From: Candidatus Aenigmatarchaeota archaeon
GTDB taxonomy: Archaea; Aenigmatarchaeota; Aenigmatarchaeia; QMZP01
Direction of reading: 5' to 3'
Length of the DNA stretch: 33,316 nt
Assembly (NCBI GenBank): GCA_030615165.1
Contig: JAUWZW010000004.1
Coordinates: 1-33,316, forward strand
Translations under genes and position numbers: made by a program
The notes under the pieces: model-generated
What the model was told of the DNA's origin: nothing
The model's input: only the letters and a program-made list of their open reading frames with translations
The model's database searches: none
In this document: positions 10,336 to 19,596 of the stretch, piece by piece
Position numbering within the stretch: the first letter of the stretch is position 1
Layout: each line of letters starts with the position of its first letter

Positions 10336-12525
10336 ATGCGTTTTGGGTTTTTCTTGTGGGCAACAATGTTAGTGGTTTTCTTAATTCCTATTGCCTCTGC
10401 CGTCCAGGAAGCAGATGATGTGTGTCAAACTAATACTGAATGTGTCCGTGGAGACTGGATATATAATGATTCATACGACCCATATACTGATTTCGGATGC
10501 ACCATAAACATAACATATCCAAACGGAACCCAAGCTGTTACTGATGGGCAAATGACTAACCATTCTAATGCTTGGCACAACTATACTTTTATCCCTCCGG
10601 TGGATGGCTATTACATCTGTGAGATGTTTTGCAATATGAGCGGGGATGTAGGCAGGAAAAACTGCAATTTTGTGGTGTTGGACATTACTATTTATAATAT
10701 AAACGAAACAATTTCAGAGATAAACCAGACCACTTATGATATTTTGACCAACCAAACCACACTATATAACTTAATTGACAGCTTAGCGAACATAACAGAA
10801 TCAGATGTCTGGACTTATGCAACAAGGATATTATCGGATTATTCTGGTGTGTGGACTGTTGCTGCAAGAACTTTAACCGATTACAACCAAACTGAAATGT
10901 GGGCTTATTTAACAGATATAAATCAATCTACAGAAATAGATATACTTGACTTAATAAATTCTCTTAACAACCTTTCAGCCTCTGATGTCTGGACTTACAC
11001 CACTCGAAGCTTAACCGATTACAACCAAACTGATATGTGGCTATATTTGGACAACATAAACACAACAGTCTCTGCTTTGCCCTCTGAAGGTGATATTTGG
11101 ACATATGCCGACAGGAATTTAACCTACACAGACTGGGGAACAGGTACCTTGTATGTATGGAACTCGACCTCAAGGAACCTTACCTGGTATAATGGAACTG
11201 CTGAAGATGTGTGGACTTATGGAACAAGAGAAATAACAGGTGGTAATTTAACTACTATGGACTGGACTAAGGTTTCAGATTTATCCGATTTAGCAACCCA
11301 AACAAATACAACGGAAATAAGAGATTTAATAAATGGGTTGGCAAATATCACGGCAGCTGATGTTTGGGTTTATACTACAAGAAACCTAACAGATTATAAT
11401 CAATCTGATGTTTGGATATATTTCGAGGATATTAATATTACCTAATTAATTGGAGAGGATGTCTGGACATATGCAACAAGAGTATTAAGTGATTATTCTG
11501 GGGTTTGGAGTTATGGAACTAGAACCTTAACCGATTACAACCAAACTGATATGTGGGCTTTCTTAGATAATATAAATTTAACAGTTTATAGAATTTTACA
11601 CAATCAGACTGCCTACTTCCCAGAATGGAACACGACCTTTTACCTGTGGAACGACACCTATTATGTTTCTGGGGGGTGGAATGAGAGCATATACAATCTC
11701 AACACCAACTTTTCCACTGTGTGGGAATATTTCAACTGTGCTGGTCTTGGTTCAGGGAACGAGATTTGTAATTATCTGAGCAGGATATCTAATAATCAGA
11801 CTGCCTACTTCCCAGAATGGAATACAACCTTTTACTTGTGGAATGATACCTATTACACCATCTTGAACGATTTAATAATGAACCTGAGCGAGAACTGGCA
11901 AACCTTATGGAACCACTTCAACTGCAGTTATTCGGGTTACAGTATTTGCGATTATCTAAGCGAAATTAATCAAACAACAAAAGATATGTACAGTTACCTT
12001 CAGATTATTTTAAAACCAAGGATAGACAGCATCTATATAGACACGCAAATTATTTTAAGTAAATGGGGCATTTATACCGCTTCGGATATAATCAATAAAC
12101 TGGACTTAATAATTTCTGATGCGCAGGACATACAGAATTCTATTTCTAACTTAAGTGTTGATATGAAAAACAATTTCAGCTCAATTTCTCTAGAGGTAAA
12201 CTACATTAAAGATAACTTAGAAAGTTTGAAGTCTGAACTTGGATACCATGGAAAGACGATAACAGCATACGCACACATTAAAGGAATAGTTGAAGATCTT
12301 GAAAAATTAAACCAAACCGTATCCGCTACCGAAGAATCAACACTTCAGCTCACAGGGAAGGTAACAGCCCTTTCCCTGACAACCTCCTCGGCAATAGTTA
12401 TTCTTATTCTGATCATATTAACATTTTCATCCGTAGTTATTTACCTCAGAAAACCTGAATTATTTATGGGTATCAAGACAAAACTTAAAAGGAAACCCAA
12501 AAGAAAGTCATACTGGTTGGATTGA
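10336..12525 (+). pseudogene. DVWTYxTRxLTDYNQTxMW repeat (fibre-like) surface protein with C-terminal coiled coil, TM and ...KRKSYWLD; interrupted by in-frame TAA at 11443-11445
   Basis: ORFs 10336..11445 and 11551..12525 share a frame; repeat coding continues uninterrupted between them (LIGEDVWTYATRVLSDYSGVWSYGTRTLTDYNQTD). Confidence 0.75.
11599..11860 (+). repeat. Internal tandem duplication NQTAYFPEWNTTFYLWNDTYY
   Basis: cagactgcctacttcccagaatgga... occurs twice with mostly synonymous differences. Confidence 0.8.
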
Positions 12526-12526
12526 T

Positions 12527-13270
12527 ATGTTAGAAGAGATAGTGGTGATGGTCTTGTTCATGAGTTTTCTCGTATTCTTAATCACAATTGTAATTCTTTT
12601 GAGGAGCGATAAGAGGGGGGTATTGGCTATGAGTGAGCACTGGCTGGAAAACAAAAGCCAGTTCTGGCTGGATAATTTTGAGCGGTTTATAGGCAGGGTA
12701 AATTATCTAATACTGCTTATAATAGTGGGCACGCTGATAGCAGCAGGCTTTCACGAGTTCTGCCATGCTATAGGTGTGATTGTTGTCGGATTTACACTCG
12801 CCGGTTACGGTCTCGCTCCGGGCATGTTCTGGACAGCATTTACGGCCCTGGAGAATCAGATAACTAACACAAAAATGCTTATAGTTTCTGCTGCCGGGCC
12901 ATTGCTGGGATGGCTGCCCGGGGGGTTGGCTGCACTGTCAGAAGATCCAAGATTTAAGGTAATAGGATATCAGATAATCTTGTTTAATTTGCAACAATTG
13001 TTGCCTGTTGAAGGGCTCGATGGCTTTGCCATCGCTCTGTCATTAGAGGGCGTAACAGGAATCAGTTTCTTAATCTGGTCAGTCATTCTTTTCTCAGTTG
13101 CTGTACCCGTTACTTTGTATGTCACCTACAAAATAGCTGATGTGTGGCTTTACCCCAAGAGGAAACTTTTGCCACGAGAATGGACGGGTGCAATAGGACT
13201 TATCTGGATTGTATCGCTTATAGCATCTTATCTTTTGAATCTTTTGATTGCTTTGCTGGTTGGAGCTTAG
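12527..13270 (+). CDS. Site-2 protease (M50)-like membrane metalloprotease
   Basis: HEFCH (HExxH) within a TM segment, plus LLPVEGLDGF resembling the second M50 motif; multiple TMs. Alternative start 12629 (MSEHWLENKSQFWLDNFERF) has an SD-like G-run. Confidence 0.75.
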   Translation: MLEEIVVMVLFMSFLVFLITIVILLRSDKRGVLAMSEHWLENKSQFWLDNFERFIGRVNYLILLIIVGTLIAAGFHEFCHAIGVIVVGFTLAGYGLAPGMFWTAFTALENQITNTKMLIVSAAGPLLGWLPGGLAALSEDPRFKVIGYQIILFNLQQLLPVEGLDGFAIALSLEGVTGISFLIWSVILFSVAVPVTLYVTYKIADVWLYPKRKLLPREWTGAIGLIWIVSLIASYLLNLLIALLVGA

Positions 13271-13524
13271 ATTAAATCCTTCACTTTGTTTGCGGTCCAA
13301 ACTAATACTATCCAATAAGTCATAGCCAAAAAATATGAGAGGGAAACTGCCTGTGCATTTACAAAAATTTCAGGATGCAAAAATACGTGTATAGCAGTCA
13401 GCACGGTTGTTATAGCAAATCCTAAAGCAAGCATCCAGGATGGCTTAAGTTCTATTTTTATGAGCTTAAAAACCAGCACCAAAACTACAAATTCCAGCAC
13501 CACAACTAATATGAAATTTATCAT
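13267..13524 (-). CDS. Small multi-TM membrane protein
   Basis: ORF 13267..13557; likely start MINFILVVVLEF at 13524; hydrophobic. Confidence 0.6.
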   Translation of the reverse strand: MINFILVVVLEFVVLVLVFKLIKIELKPSWMLALGFAITTVLTAIHVFLHPEIFVNAQAVSLSYFLAMTYWIVLVWTANKVKDLI

Positions 13525-14813
13525 ACAACCACCGTCAAGTGCCTTAAAACCTCCCAAACCTCTAGAGTGAATTGTATTATTGGAGAAACATAGCAGCCAG
13601 GATCTGCTAAATCAGTTAGCCCATCACAGTCGTTATCTATGCCATCATCACAGTTATTGTTTGCAACCGATTCATCCACGCTGTACCCGCCGCAACTGCA
13701 GGAGCAGTCAGAACAGTCATCAGAGGTATAAACACAGGATGTTCCGGAGCAATAATAATTAATATAAGTGTTTCCTAAACAGCCATCCCCGGTTCTTCCT
13801 GCCCCGGTTCCTTGTGTGTTGCAATTTATACAGGAAGTGCAACCACATGATGTATCTGTTCCGGAGCAGTAGTTGTAGCATGCTCCTCCAGAACAATATT
13901 GGCAAGAACCGCAGGCTACGCAACCACTTTTAATAATTTGTGAACTAGTCACGCTGTATATGCAGGATGTTCCGGAGCAATAATAATTCCTGTACTCTTG
14001 GCCCTGACAGGTACATCTGTTGTTGCCATCACAGCATGCATAACTGCTGCCTATGTTAACCCAACTGTCTGTATGCCTGTTTGAGTAAGTATAACCGCAA
14101 CCAAGTACATTATTAACACAACCATAATTTCTATATTCACAACCATTTCCATAAGCATAGCAGCTGTCCAGTGCGTTGCAATTTACACAGAGAGGCCAAC
14201 CTCCACAGCTCGTATCAGTTCCGTCACAGGTTGGGAGTTCTTCACAGGCCCCATTAGAGCAAGTATATCCGCTTGGACAGTCGTATGTGGCACTAGCTGG
14301 TTCATTATAATAGCAAAAACACTCCTCAATACGAGCAGCCCCTATACACATATCGGTGCAACTCAGTCCGCTGCAGGACTCTGTTACCGTTGTTCTTACA
14401 TAGATATTAACTCCTCCGTCAGGGTCTGAACAGATTGCTCTGTTACACCAATAGCTCTCCCAGCAGAATGCCGGATAAGAAACTACTGTAGAACTGCCCG
14501 GGGGGATTTGTTTTTCCTGTATGAATCCCCAGGCACTGGTGTAAAGAACCACCACACATCCCCCTCTTAAATAAGAAGGGCAGTATACTGTCGCTGTTGA
14601 GCCGACACGGCATCCAGATTCATCTGGATAGTCAGAGCAGAGGCATCCTCCAACAACAGTGAGTGGCTTGAAAGTAAGAATACCAAAGATAGTTGAAAGT
14701 GGCTCACCCCAAAATATAGTTATTATCAAAAAAATAACCAACACTGCAGAAACAACAACCAAGATTTTATCATATTTTTTATTTGTTTTTAGCCAGTAAT
14801 CCATATCACACAC
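13521..14813 (-). CDS. Membrane-anchored, very Cys-rich surface protein
   Basis: N-terminal TM; repeated CSGTSC.Y / CSGTDTSCGCTSCINC; C-terminal NCDDGIDNDCDGLTDLADPGC metal-binding-type motif. Confidence 0.75.
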   Translation of the reverse strand: MCDMDYWLKTNKKYDKILVVVSAVLVIFLIITIFWGEPLSTIFGILTFKPLTVVGGCLCSDYPDESGCRVGSTATVYCPSYLRGGCVVVLYTSAWGFIQEKQIPPGSSTVVSYPAFCWESYWCNRAICSDPDGGVNIYVRTTVTESCSGLSCTDMCIGAARIEECFCYYNEPASATYDCPSGYTCSNGACEELPTCDGTDTSCGGWPLCVNCNALDSCYAYGNGCEYRNYGCVNNVLGCGYTYSNRHTDSWVNIGSSYACCDGNNRCTCQGQEYRNYYCSGTSCIYSVTSSQIIKSGCVACGSCQYCSGGACYNYCSGTDTSCGCTSCINCNTQGTGAGRTGDGCLGNTYINYYCSGTSCVYTSDDCSDCSCSCGGYSVDESVANNNCDDGIDNDCDGLTDLADPGCYVSPIIQFTLEVWEVLRHLTVVV

Positions 14814-15330
14814 TCGAATACAGGTAAATAAATATCCCGCTCGGGGTTATGTTCTCGTTTATTCCTCCAAAAGATCCTCCGGCAAGGTCAACAGGAATCC
14901 ACCTGCCAGCTATCTCAACAAAGACGAAGGCATGCCCAGCGAATTTTAAAAAATCAACATTGAAATACACCCTGCAGCTGAGCCCCAGGGACTTCATCAT
15001 CGAGCAGTATAGTATTGACTGGTCGTAGCAATCTCCCTCCCTCGTGTTCAATTCCTTGTCTATGATTTCAAAATAGTTGTTGGTTATCTTGTATTTAATA
15101 TTTTCGTTTATCCAATCATACACGGCCCGGGCTTTACAATCATCTGTTGTGCAATTAGCAGTGATGTTGTGCGCCAAATCATTCACTTTGTTTGGTTGCA
15201 CATTGATTGCTGTTACAAAAGAGGCCCCAACCCAAAGTAAAACTAAGGTGGCAACAGCACACCCTATGATTATAAGAATAATCTTCGACCAGTTTCTTTC
15301 TTTTCCATTATCCAGCCAGAACTGAGCCAT
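14806..15330 (-). CDS. Membrane-anchored transglutaminase-like cysteine protein
   Basis: MAQFWLDNGKERNW, TM, then WINENIKY...REGDCYDQSILYCSMMKSLGL...GHAFVFVEIAGRWIPVDLA (Cys-His-Asp order). Confidence 0.82.
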   Translation of the reverse strand: MAQFWLDNGKERNWSKIILIIIGCAVATLVLLWVGASFVTAINVQPNKVNDLAHNITANCTTDDCKARAVYDWINENIKYKITNNYFEIIDKELNTREGDCYDQSILYCSMMKSLGLSCRVYFNVDFLKFAGHAFVFVEIAGRWIPVDLAGGSFGGINENITPSGIFIYLYSSV

Positions 15331-15366
15331 AATTATTATATATTTCAGCAGTATTAAATAATAATT

Positions 15367-15702
15367 ATGACTGAAGTTGAAGAGCTGAAAGAAAAGCTGG
15401 TAGCCTGTGAGCTTGAACGCAAAAAATTGATGAAAACAAGATATAAGCTTGAAAAACTCAAGGATGCTTTAGGCACGGTGGGATCAGTCGGGTCAACAAC
15501 AGGACTTATCATAATCTTAAGTACAGCACTTGCTACATTTACTATTCCGGGTGAAGGTGAAATAGCGGTGGCAGCGGCAACACCGCAGATAAATCAAGCA
15601 GCTATTTTGTGGATAATTATAGGGCTGATTCTGCTTTTTGTTGGGCTGTATGCCGTTTATCGGGGATGGTTCAAGAAAGAGAAAGAAATCAAATGGTTAT
15701 AA
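15367..15702 (+). CDS. Coiled-coil plus two-TM protein ending ...KEKEIKWL
   Basis: 111-aa ORF, helical N-terminus and two hydrophobic segments. Confidence 0.75.
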   Translation: MTEVEELKEKLVACELERKKLMKTRYKLEKLKDALGTVGSVGSTTGLIIILSTALATFTIPGEGEIAVAAATPQINQAAILWIIIGLILLFVGLYAVYRGWFKKEKEIKWL

Positions 15703-15732
15703 TATTTAAGGACGCAAATACAAAACTAAAAC

Positions 15733-16101
15733 GTGGCTCAGATAATAAAATATTTGGTGGGGGTGGCAAAGGAAATGCCTGAAGAAAAAGAAAGGGTCAC
15801 CAAATTGATAAGGGAAATTGTAGGGAAGCACACAAGGGTTCTTGGGAAATGGCCTGAAGCAGGAATAAAATTTATCAAGGATTGCATAGAAATTGAAAAT
15901 GGGATTCCGCAATTCGTGCCCTCATACGCAAAGGAGAGGTGGGGTCCCGGGCTGGTTTTATTGCGATGTTGGAGTTATCCTGCCAAGACGATAGTGAAAG
16001 GTGGCTTTGTTACAGATGTTCCTGAGGAAGACATAAAAATAATAGAAGAGAGAACCGGGGAATGGAAATATTTTTTGGAAAAATATAAAAGTGCAGGATA
16101 A
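15733..16101 (+). CDS. Hypothetical soluble protein
   Basis: 122-aa ORF, well-formed composition. Confidence 0.6.
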   Translation: MAQIIKYLVGVAKEMPEEKERVTKLIREIVGKHTRVLGKWPEAGIKFIKDCIEIENGIPQFVPSYAKERWGPGLVLLRCWSYPAKTIVKGGFVTDVPEEDIKIIEERTGEWKYFLEKYKSAG

Positions 16102-16108
16102 ATTTAAT

Positions 16109-16270
16109 ATGGTTACTATATGCGAAGTGGATTGGGCAACTGGTTGCGGCGAAATGAGCGGAATACATAATCAAATATGGTGTTGGATGAATTGTAATCC
16201 AATACTGACGTTTTTCATTTTCATAGTGATAGCAATTATCTTAATCATGTATGGAGCGAGCAGGTCATGA
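16109..16270 (+). CDS. 53-aa single-TM protein with Cys-rich ectodomain (MVTICEVDWATGCGEMSGIHNQIWCWMNCNPILTFFIFIVIAIILIMYGASRS)
   Basis: Own translation; ATGA overlap with next ORF. Confidence 0.6.
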   Translation: MVTICEVDWATGCGEMSGIHNQIWCWMNCNPILTFFIFIVIAIILIMYGASRS

Positions 16271-16587
16271 ACAAAAAAAACCAATCCCGCAAAGAACATT
16301 CAAAGAGTCTAAAGAAAAAAATATACGGCACAGTTACGGATTTAACAAGAACATTTTTGGATAAGATAGTAGAGCTTGGTAATGGCGGGACAAAATCAAT
16401 AGAAGAAGGAGATTGCCCAACAAGTTACACCATCGCTAAAAAACTGAGTATAAGCACTTCAACCCCAAAGAAATATTTAGAAATGCTCAGTGAAGAGAAG
16501 AAAGTAGAACCGTTCAACCTGGCTGGAAAAACTGTCTGGGTTGACCCCGGTATTTTTAATTTGGGAAGAGGGACAAATTCTAAGTAA
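16267..16587 (+). CDS. Winged-helix/HTH-like protein
   Basis: CPTSYTIAKKLSISTSTPKKYLEMLSEEKKVEPF HTH pattern; basic N-terminus. Confidence 0.6.
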   Translation: MNKKNQSRKEHSKSLKKKIYGTVTDLTRTFLDKIVELGNGGTKSIEEGDCPTSYTIAKKLSISTSTPKKYLEMLSEEKKVEPFNLAGKTVWVDPGIFNLGRGTNSK

Positions 16588-16660
16588 AAACCATTTTCGC
16601 AAACCGCTATCAAGAGATAGCTTTATAAGCAGGTAAGTTCTATAATAAAAAGTGATATAT

Positions 16661-16885
16661 ATGGCTGAAATATCAAAAGCAGATGTCTTAAGGTTCCTGA
16701 GGGCAGGAGCAATAAGGGCATCCAAGGGCGAGGTCTTGGCCAGGTTCAGCGCTTTCAAGAGAGAGTGCCACATGATTGGGGGGATCCCTCAGCTTGTGGA
16801 CGCTTGGGGCGGGACAAACCTGAGTGTGATGAGATGCCTTGGTGGCATCGGAAAGGTTCCAGGACAAGCATTCACAGTTGCTTAA
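16661..16885 (+). CDS. Hypothetical small protein (MAEISKADVLRFLRAGAIRASKG...)
   Basis: TATA-like ctttataag at 16621; plausible composition. Confidence 0.55.
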   Translation: MAEISKADVLRFLRAGAIRASKGEVLARFSAFKRECHMIGGIPQLVDAWGGTNLSVMRCLGGIGKVPGQAFTVA

Positions 16886-16914
16886 ACAGAAACTGAAGTT
16901 GGACTGATGACGTT

Positions 16915-17103
16915 TCATTTAATTTTAGCTGTGTCTTTATTAATCCAGAATTTCTTTGGCAGCACCCTTTTTACTTTTTCTTTTACAGCATTCCTGATAA
17001 AATCAGACTGAGTTTTGTCACCAGTTTTTCTTTTTGCTTCTCCTATTAATTCAAAAAAATCCTTTGTGGCCCTGAAATGGGCGGACCCATTTTTCTTTGC
17101 CAT
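16915..17103 (-). CDS. Ribbon-helix-helix (CopG-like) protein
   Basis: HFRATKDFFELIGEAKRKTGDKTQSDFIRNAVKEKV pattern; TATA at 17130 about 27 nt upstream. Confidence 0.6.
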   Translation of the reverse strand: MAKKNGSAHFRATKDFFELIGEAKRKTGDKTQSDFIRNAVKEKVKRVLPKKFWINKDTAKIK

Positions 17104-17129
17104 AATTATTATTATGTGCTACATACCTA

Positions 17130-17135
17130 TTTAAA
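17130..17135. promoter_or_regulatory. TATA box (tttaaa) in divergent intergenic region
   Basis: Palindromic tttaaa, 27 nt from the minus-strand ATG 17103 and 35 nt from the plus-strand ATG 17170. Confidence 0.4.
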
Positions 17136-17169
17136 CAGACACCACCAACAATTGAATAAGGTGTTATAT

Positions 17170-17373
17170 ATGGGAAAGACCCTCAAAGAAGCTGTTGAGG
17201 AAGTATCCAAGGAATTAGAAGGACATGAAAAAGAGAACGTGAAAGCCATCTTCCCCCAGGTACTGAAATCATGCCTAGACCAGTCCAGCACTGAAGATGA
17301 GTTCAATGAGTGCATGGACCAGTTCAAGAAATCAGTGGATACTACCCAAGACATGGTTCAAGAAAAACTGTAG
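17170..17373 (+). CDS. Small acidic helical protein
   Basis: 67-aa from MGKTLKEAVEEVSKELEG; heptad-like helices. Confidence 0.6.
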   Translation: MGKTLKEAVEEVSKELEGHEKENVKAIFPQVLKSCLDQSSTEDEFNECMDQFKKSVDTTQDMVQEKL

Positions 17374-17412
17374 ACGGGAAGGTATTTAAGGAAGCCTTTC
17401 CAAATAATAAGT

Positions 17413-17784
17413 ATGAAACTATTAATTGTTCCTGCACTTCTGGGAATAATTAGTACAATAACGGGTTTCTTGGCAGCGCTTACAATTGACTTTATAGTGC
17501 CATTCATAGTTGTTGTTGCAGGTGTTGGAACAACATTATACTTGTTTTATGTGAAAAAAATCAGGGTGAAAACCATAACATTGGACTTCATTGACCTTGG
17601 TTTTACAGCGATTTGGATACTTGTCATTTTCCTTGGCCTTGGCTGGGCTAATTGGGTAGCAGGCCTGTCAGTTATTGGCATCGCTCTGCTGATCCACAGC
17701 AGCAGAGAACTTTTTGTGACCAGGGCCCCCAGAGGATATAAGATATGGACAAGAGCCAGGATAAAAAAATTCTGGAGTATTTAA
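17413..17784 (+). CDS. Multi-TM membrane protein ending ...IKKFWSI
   Basis: TATA tatttaag 17383-17390, about 26 nt upstream of ATG; hydrophobic. Confidence 0.75.
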   Translation: MKLLIVPALLGIISTITGFLAALTIDFIVPFIVVVAGVGTTLYLFYVKKIRVKTITLDFIDLGFTAIWILVIFLGLGWANWVAGLSVIGIALLIHSSRELFVTRAPRGYKIWTRARIKKFWSI

Positions 17785-17815
17785 CTTTTATTTGGGCAAG
17801 TGCTAATAATTAACC

Positions 17816-18307
17816 ATGAAAAGAACTCTGATAGCTTCAACCCTGGCAATTGCCCTGGTCCCTATATTCAGTTACTATGTTTTTAGAGTGTTGTGGTCCT
17901 CAATCCAACTTACAGGATTTGTTGCAGCTTCTTCTTATTTGGTTTGGTATGCCCTGCAGGCCAGGGAAACGAAAAAACAGTATTGGGTTGATCAACCAGA
18001 ATGGCAGGAAGAGGCTTATGCCTGGGTTACTGCCTACATTTTAGCCGCTTTGCTGGCTCTCGGGACGGTTGGTTTAGAAGCGGAAAATCTAGCCACATTT
18101 TTCATATTTTTGACCTTGGGGCTTCTTGTCAGGTTTACGGTCCGGAGTATAATTAACGATGTTCTTCCGGTCATAAAGAAAAAGGAATTGATAAAAAGGG
18201 TGAGCATGCAGGAACAGATAATAATTGGGGTAGCTGTTGCTTTTCTCTGGGCGCTTGTTTTAACAGCAATTGGGTCCGCCCTGGGCATATGGGTAATAGG
18301 GGGATAA
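17816..18307 (+). CDS. Multi-TM membrane protein
   Basis: 163-aa ORF; central KKQYWVDQPEW; C-terminal TM ...GIWVIGG. Confidence 0.7.
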   Translation: MKRTLIASTLAIALVPIFSYYVFRVLWSSIQLTGFVAASSYLVWYALQARETKKQYWVDQPEWQEEAYAWVTAYILAALLALGTVGLEAENLATFFIFLTLGLLVRFTVRSIINDVLPVIKKKELIKRVSMQEQIIIGVAVAFLWALVLTAIGSALGIWVIGG

Positions 18308-18314
18308 TTCACTT

Positions 18315-18434
18315 TCAGGTCGTGATAGCCGCATAGTGCTGTTTACGCTTTACCAGGTCTTCCGGAGGATCTATTTTGCCGGCAAACTCTATACCTTGCA
18401 TGGTGCTGGTTTTGATTTTGGATTTTATGATCAT
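18315..18434 (-). CDS. Possible 39-aa protein (MIIKSKIKTSTMQGIEFAGKIDPPEDLVKRKQHYAAITT)
   Basis: Own translation on the minus strand; short. Confidence 0.35.
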   Translation of the reverse strand: MIIKSKIKTSTMQGIEFAGKIDPPEDLVKRKQHYAAITT

Positions 18435-18546
18435 AACACAAATAAAGTGTCATTTTGGATAAGTTAAGAATGGTTACCTGAGCACGGGCCCGGCATTGCA
18501 GCCAGGTTGAAATAAACATTTATATTTGGAAGGTTAAATATCAACT

Positions 18547-19200
18547 ATGAAAAGGTTATTTGCATCTTTAGTGATGTCAATTCTGTTTTTATTACCGATG
18601 GTTGCAGCACAGTTTACACCACCCACAATGGTTACAATCAATTTCAAGCTTTATATGCCGTACACAGAGGGGAACCTAACATTGAATGACCCCTATTGTT
18701 TAGTCATGCTTTTGGATTACCAAAAAAACATCATGGGACAAACGGACTCCATCATTAATGGGACAGCTGTCATTCAGATTGAACACGCTGTTGGTAATGC
18801 TTTTGTTACAACCGCATGGATTGATGGCGCAAAAGACATATCGGATCAGTATGTCCAAATACAAAATAATACTGCTGAGGTTTTGATGGCACCCGGCGAG
18901 GAAATGTTGGGTGGCCTGTTTCATGATGGCGGACTGATGGCTGGGGCATTTTTTTCGTTTGACATAATAAGGTTCTTCTCATTATCAATCAGCAGCCTAT
19001 TCAATGGCGCCCTGGGTGCAAAGATAATAGCTGCTGTATTCTTAGCAATATCAAGCTTTGTGGTGTTCGGTGCCTTTAAATTAATTTCAGCCACGGTCAG
19101 AGGATTCGTAGGAATAGGAAAAAGTGTGGCAAGCGATCTAGGAAATGTAAAACTAGGTTTGAAACGTAAAAAGAAAGAGGAAAAATCAAGGTGGTTGTGA
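18547..19200 (+). CDS. Secreted protein with signal peptide, C-terminal TM region and tail ...KEEKSRWL
   Basis: TATA tttatatt 18519-18526; signal peptide; hydrophobic C-terminal half; basic tail. Confidence 0.75.
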   Translation: MKRLFASLVMSILFLLPMVAAQFTPPTMVTINFKLYMPYTEGNLTLNDPYCLVMLLDYQKNIMGQTDSIINGTAVIQIEHAVGNAFVTTAWIDGAKDISDQYVQIQNNTAEVLMAPGEEMLGGLFHDGGLMAGAFFSFDIIRFFSLSISSLFNGALGAKIIAAVFLAISSFVVFGAFKLISATVRGFVGIGKSVASDLGNVKLGLKRKKKEEKSRWL

Positions 19201-19201
19201 T

Positions 19202-19459
19202 ATGGGATATCCTGCTGAAGAATTTTATATTGGAAAGAAAGTTGAACTGATAGACAGAAGAAGAGGCAGGATAGAAGGCGTTATAACAGGTTTTAGAGAT
19301 TGTGAACCGGTTCCAGCTTTAGGTGGAGTAATTACAGGATGTGGTTTTCCGCAAGTAAAGGTTAAAGTAGAAAAACCTGAACCATCTGAGGGATGGGTTC
19401 CTTTGAATTATGTTCGTATAGTTGAAACACATAAGAAGGAGAAATCAAGGTGGTTGTGA
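19202..19459 (+). CDS. Small soluble-looking protein with tail ...KKEKSRWL
   Basis: 85-aa ORF without TM; C-terminus nearly identical to the previous gene. Confidence 0.7.
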   Translation: MGYPAEEFYIGKKVELIDRRRGRIEGVITGFRDCEPVPALGGVITGCGFPQVKVKVEKPEPSEGWVPLNYVRIVETHKKEKSRWL

Positions 19460-19464
19460 TTATT

Positions 19465-19581
19465 ATGGGGAGAAAAATCTTTTTATGCGGGGCCGGGCTA
19501 CCTGATGAAGGTAAACTAATAGACGAAAAGGACATTATGAAAGAATTAACACAATTAACGCCAAAGAGGTTTTGGTTATAA
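19465..19581 (+). CDS. 38-aa protein MGRKIFLCGAGLPDEGKLIDEKDIMKELTQLTPKRFWL
   Basis: Own translation; below ORF-track cutoff; ends with the same W-L tag. Confidence 0.55.
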   Translation: MGRKIFLCGAGLPDEGKLIDEKDIMKELTQLTPKRFWL

Positions 19582-19596
19582 TTAGGAAAAAAATGA

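Noticed and set aside
10336-12525. Recoding of the in-frame stop as pyrrolysine or by an alternative genetic code
   Set aside because: The stop is TAA, not TAG or TGA, and TAA is used as a normal terminator by other genes here
17816-18307. Second potential ubiquitin-like -GG terminus (ends WVIGG)
   Set aside because: GG is at the end of a hydrophobic TM helix in a multi-TM protein; likely coincidental
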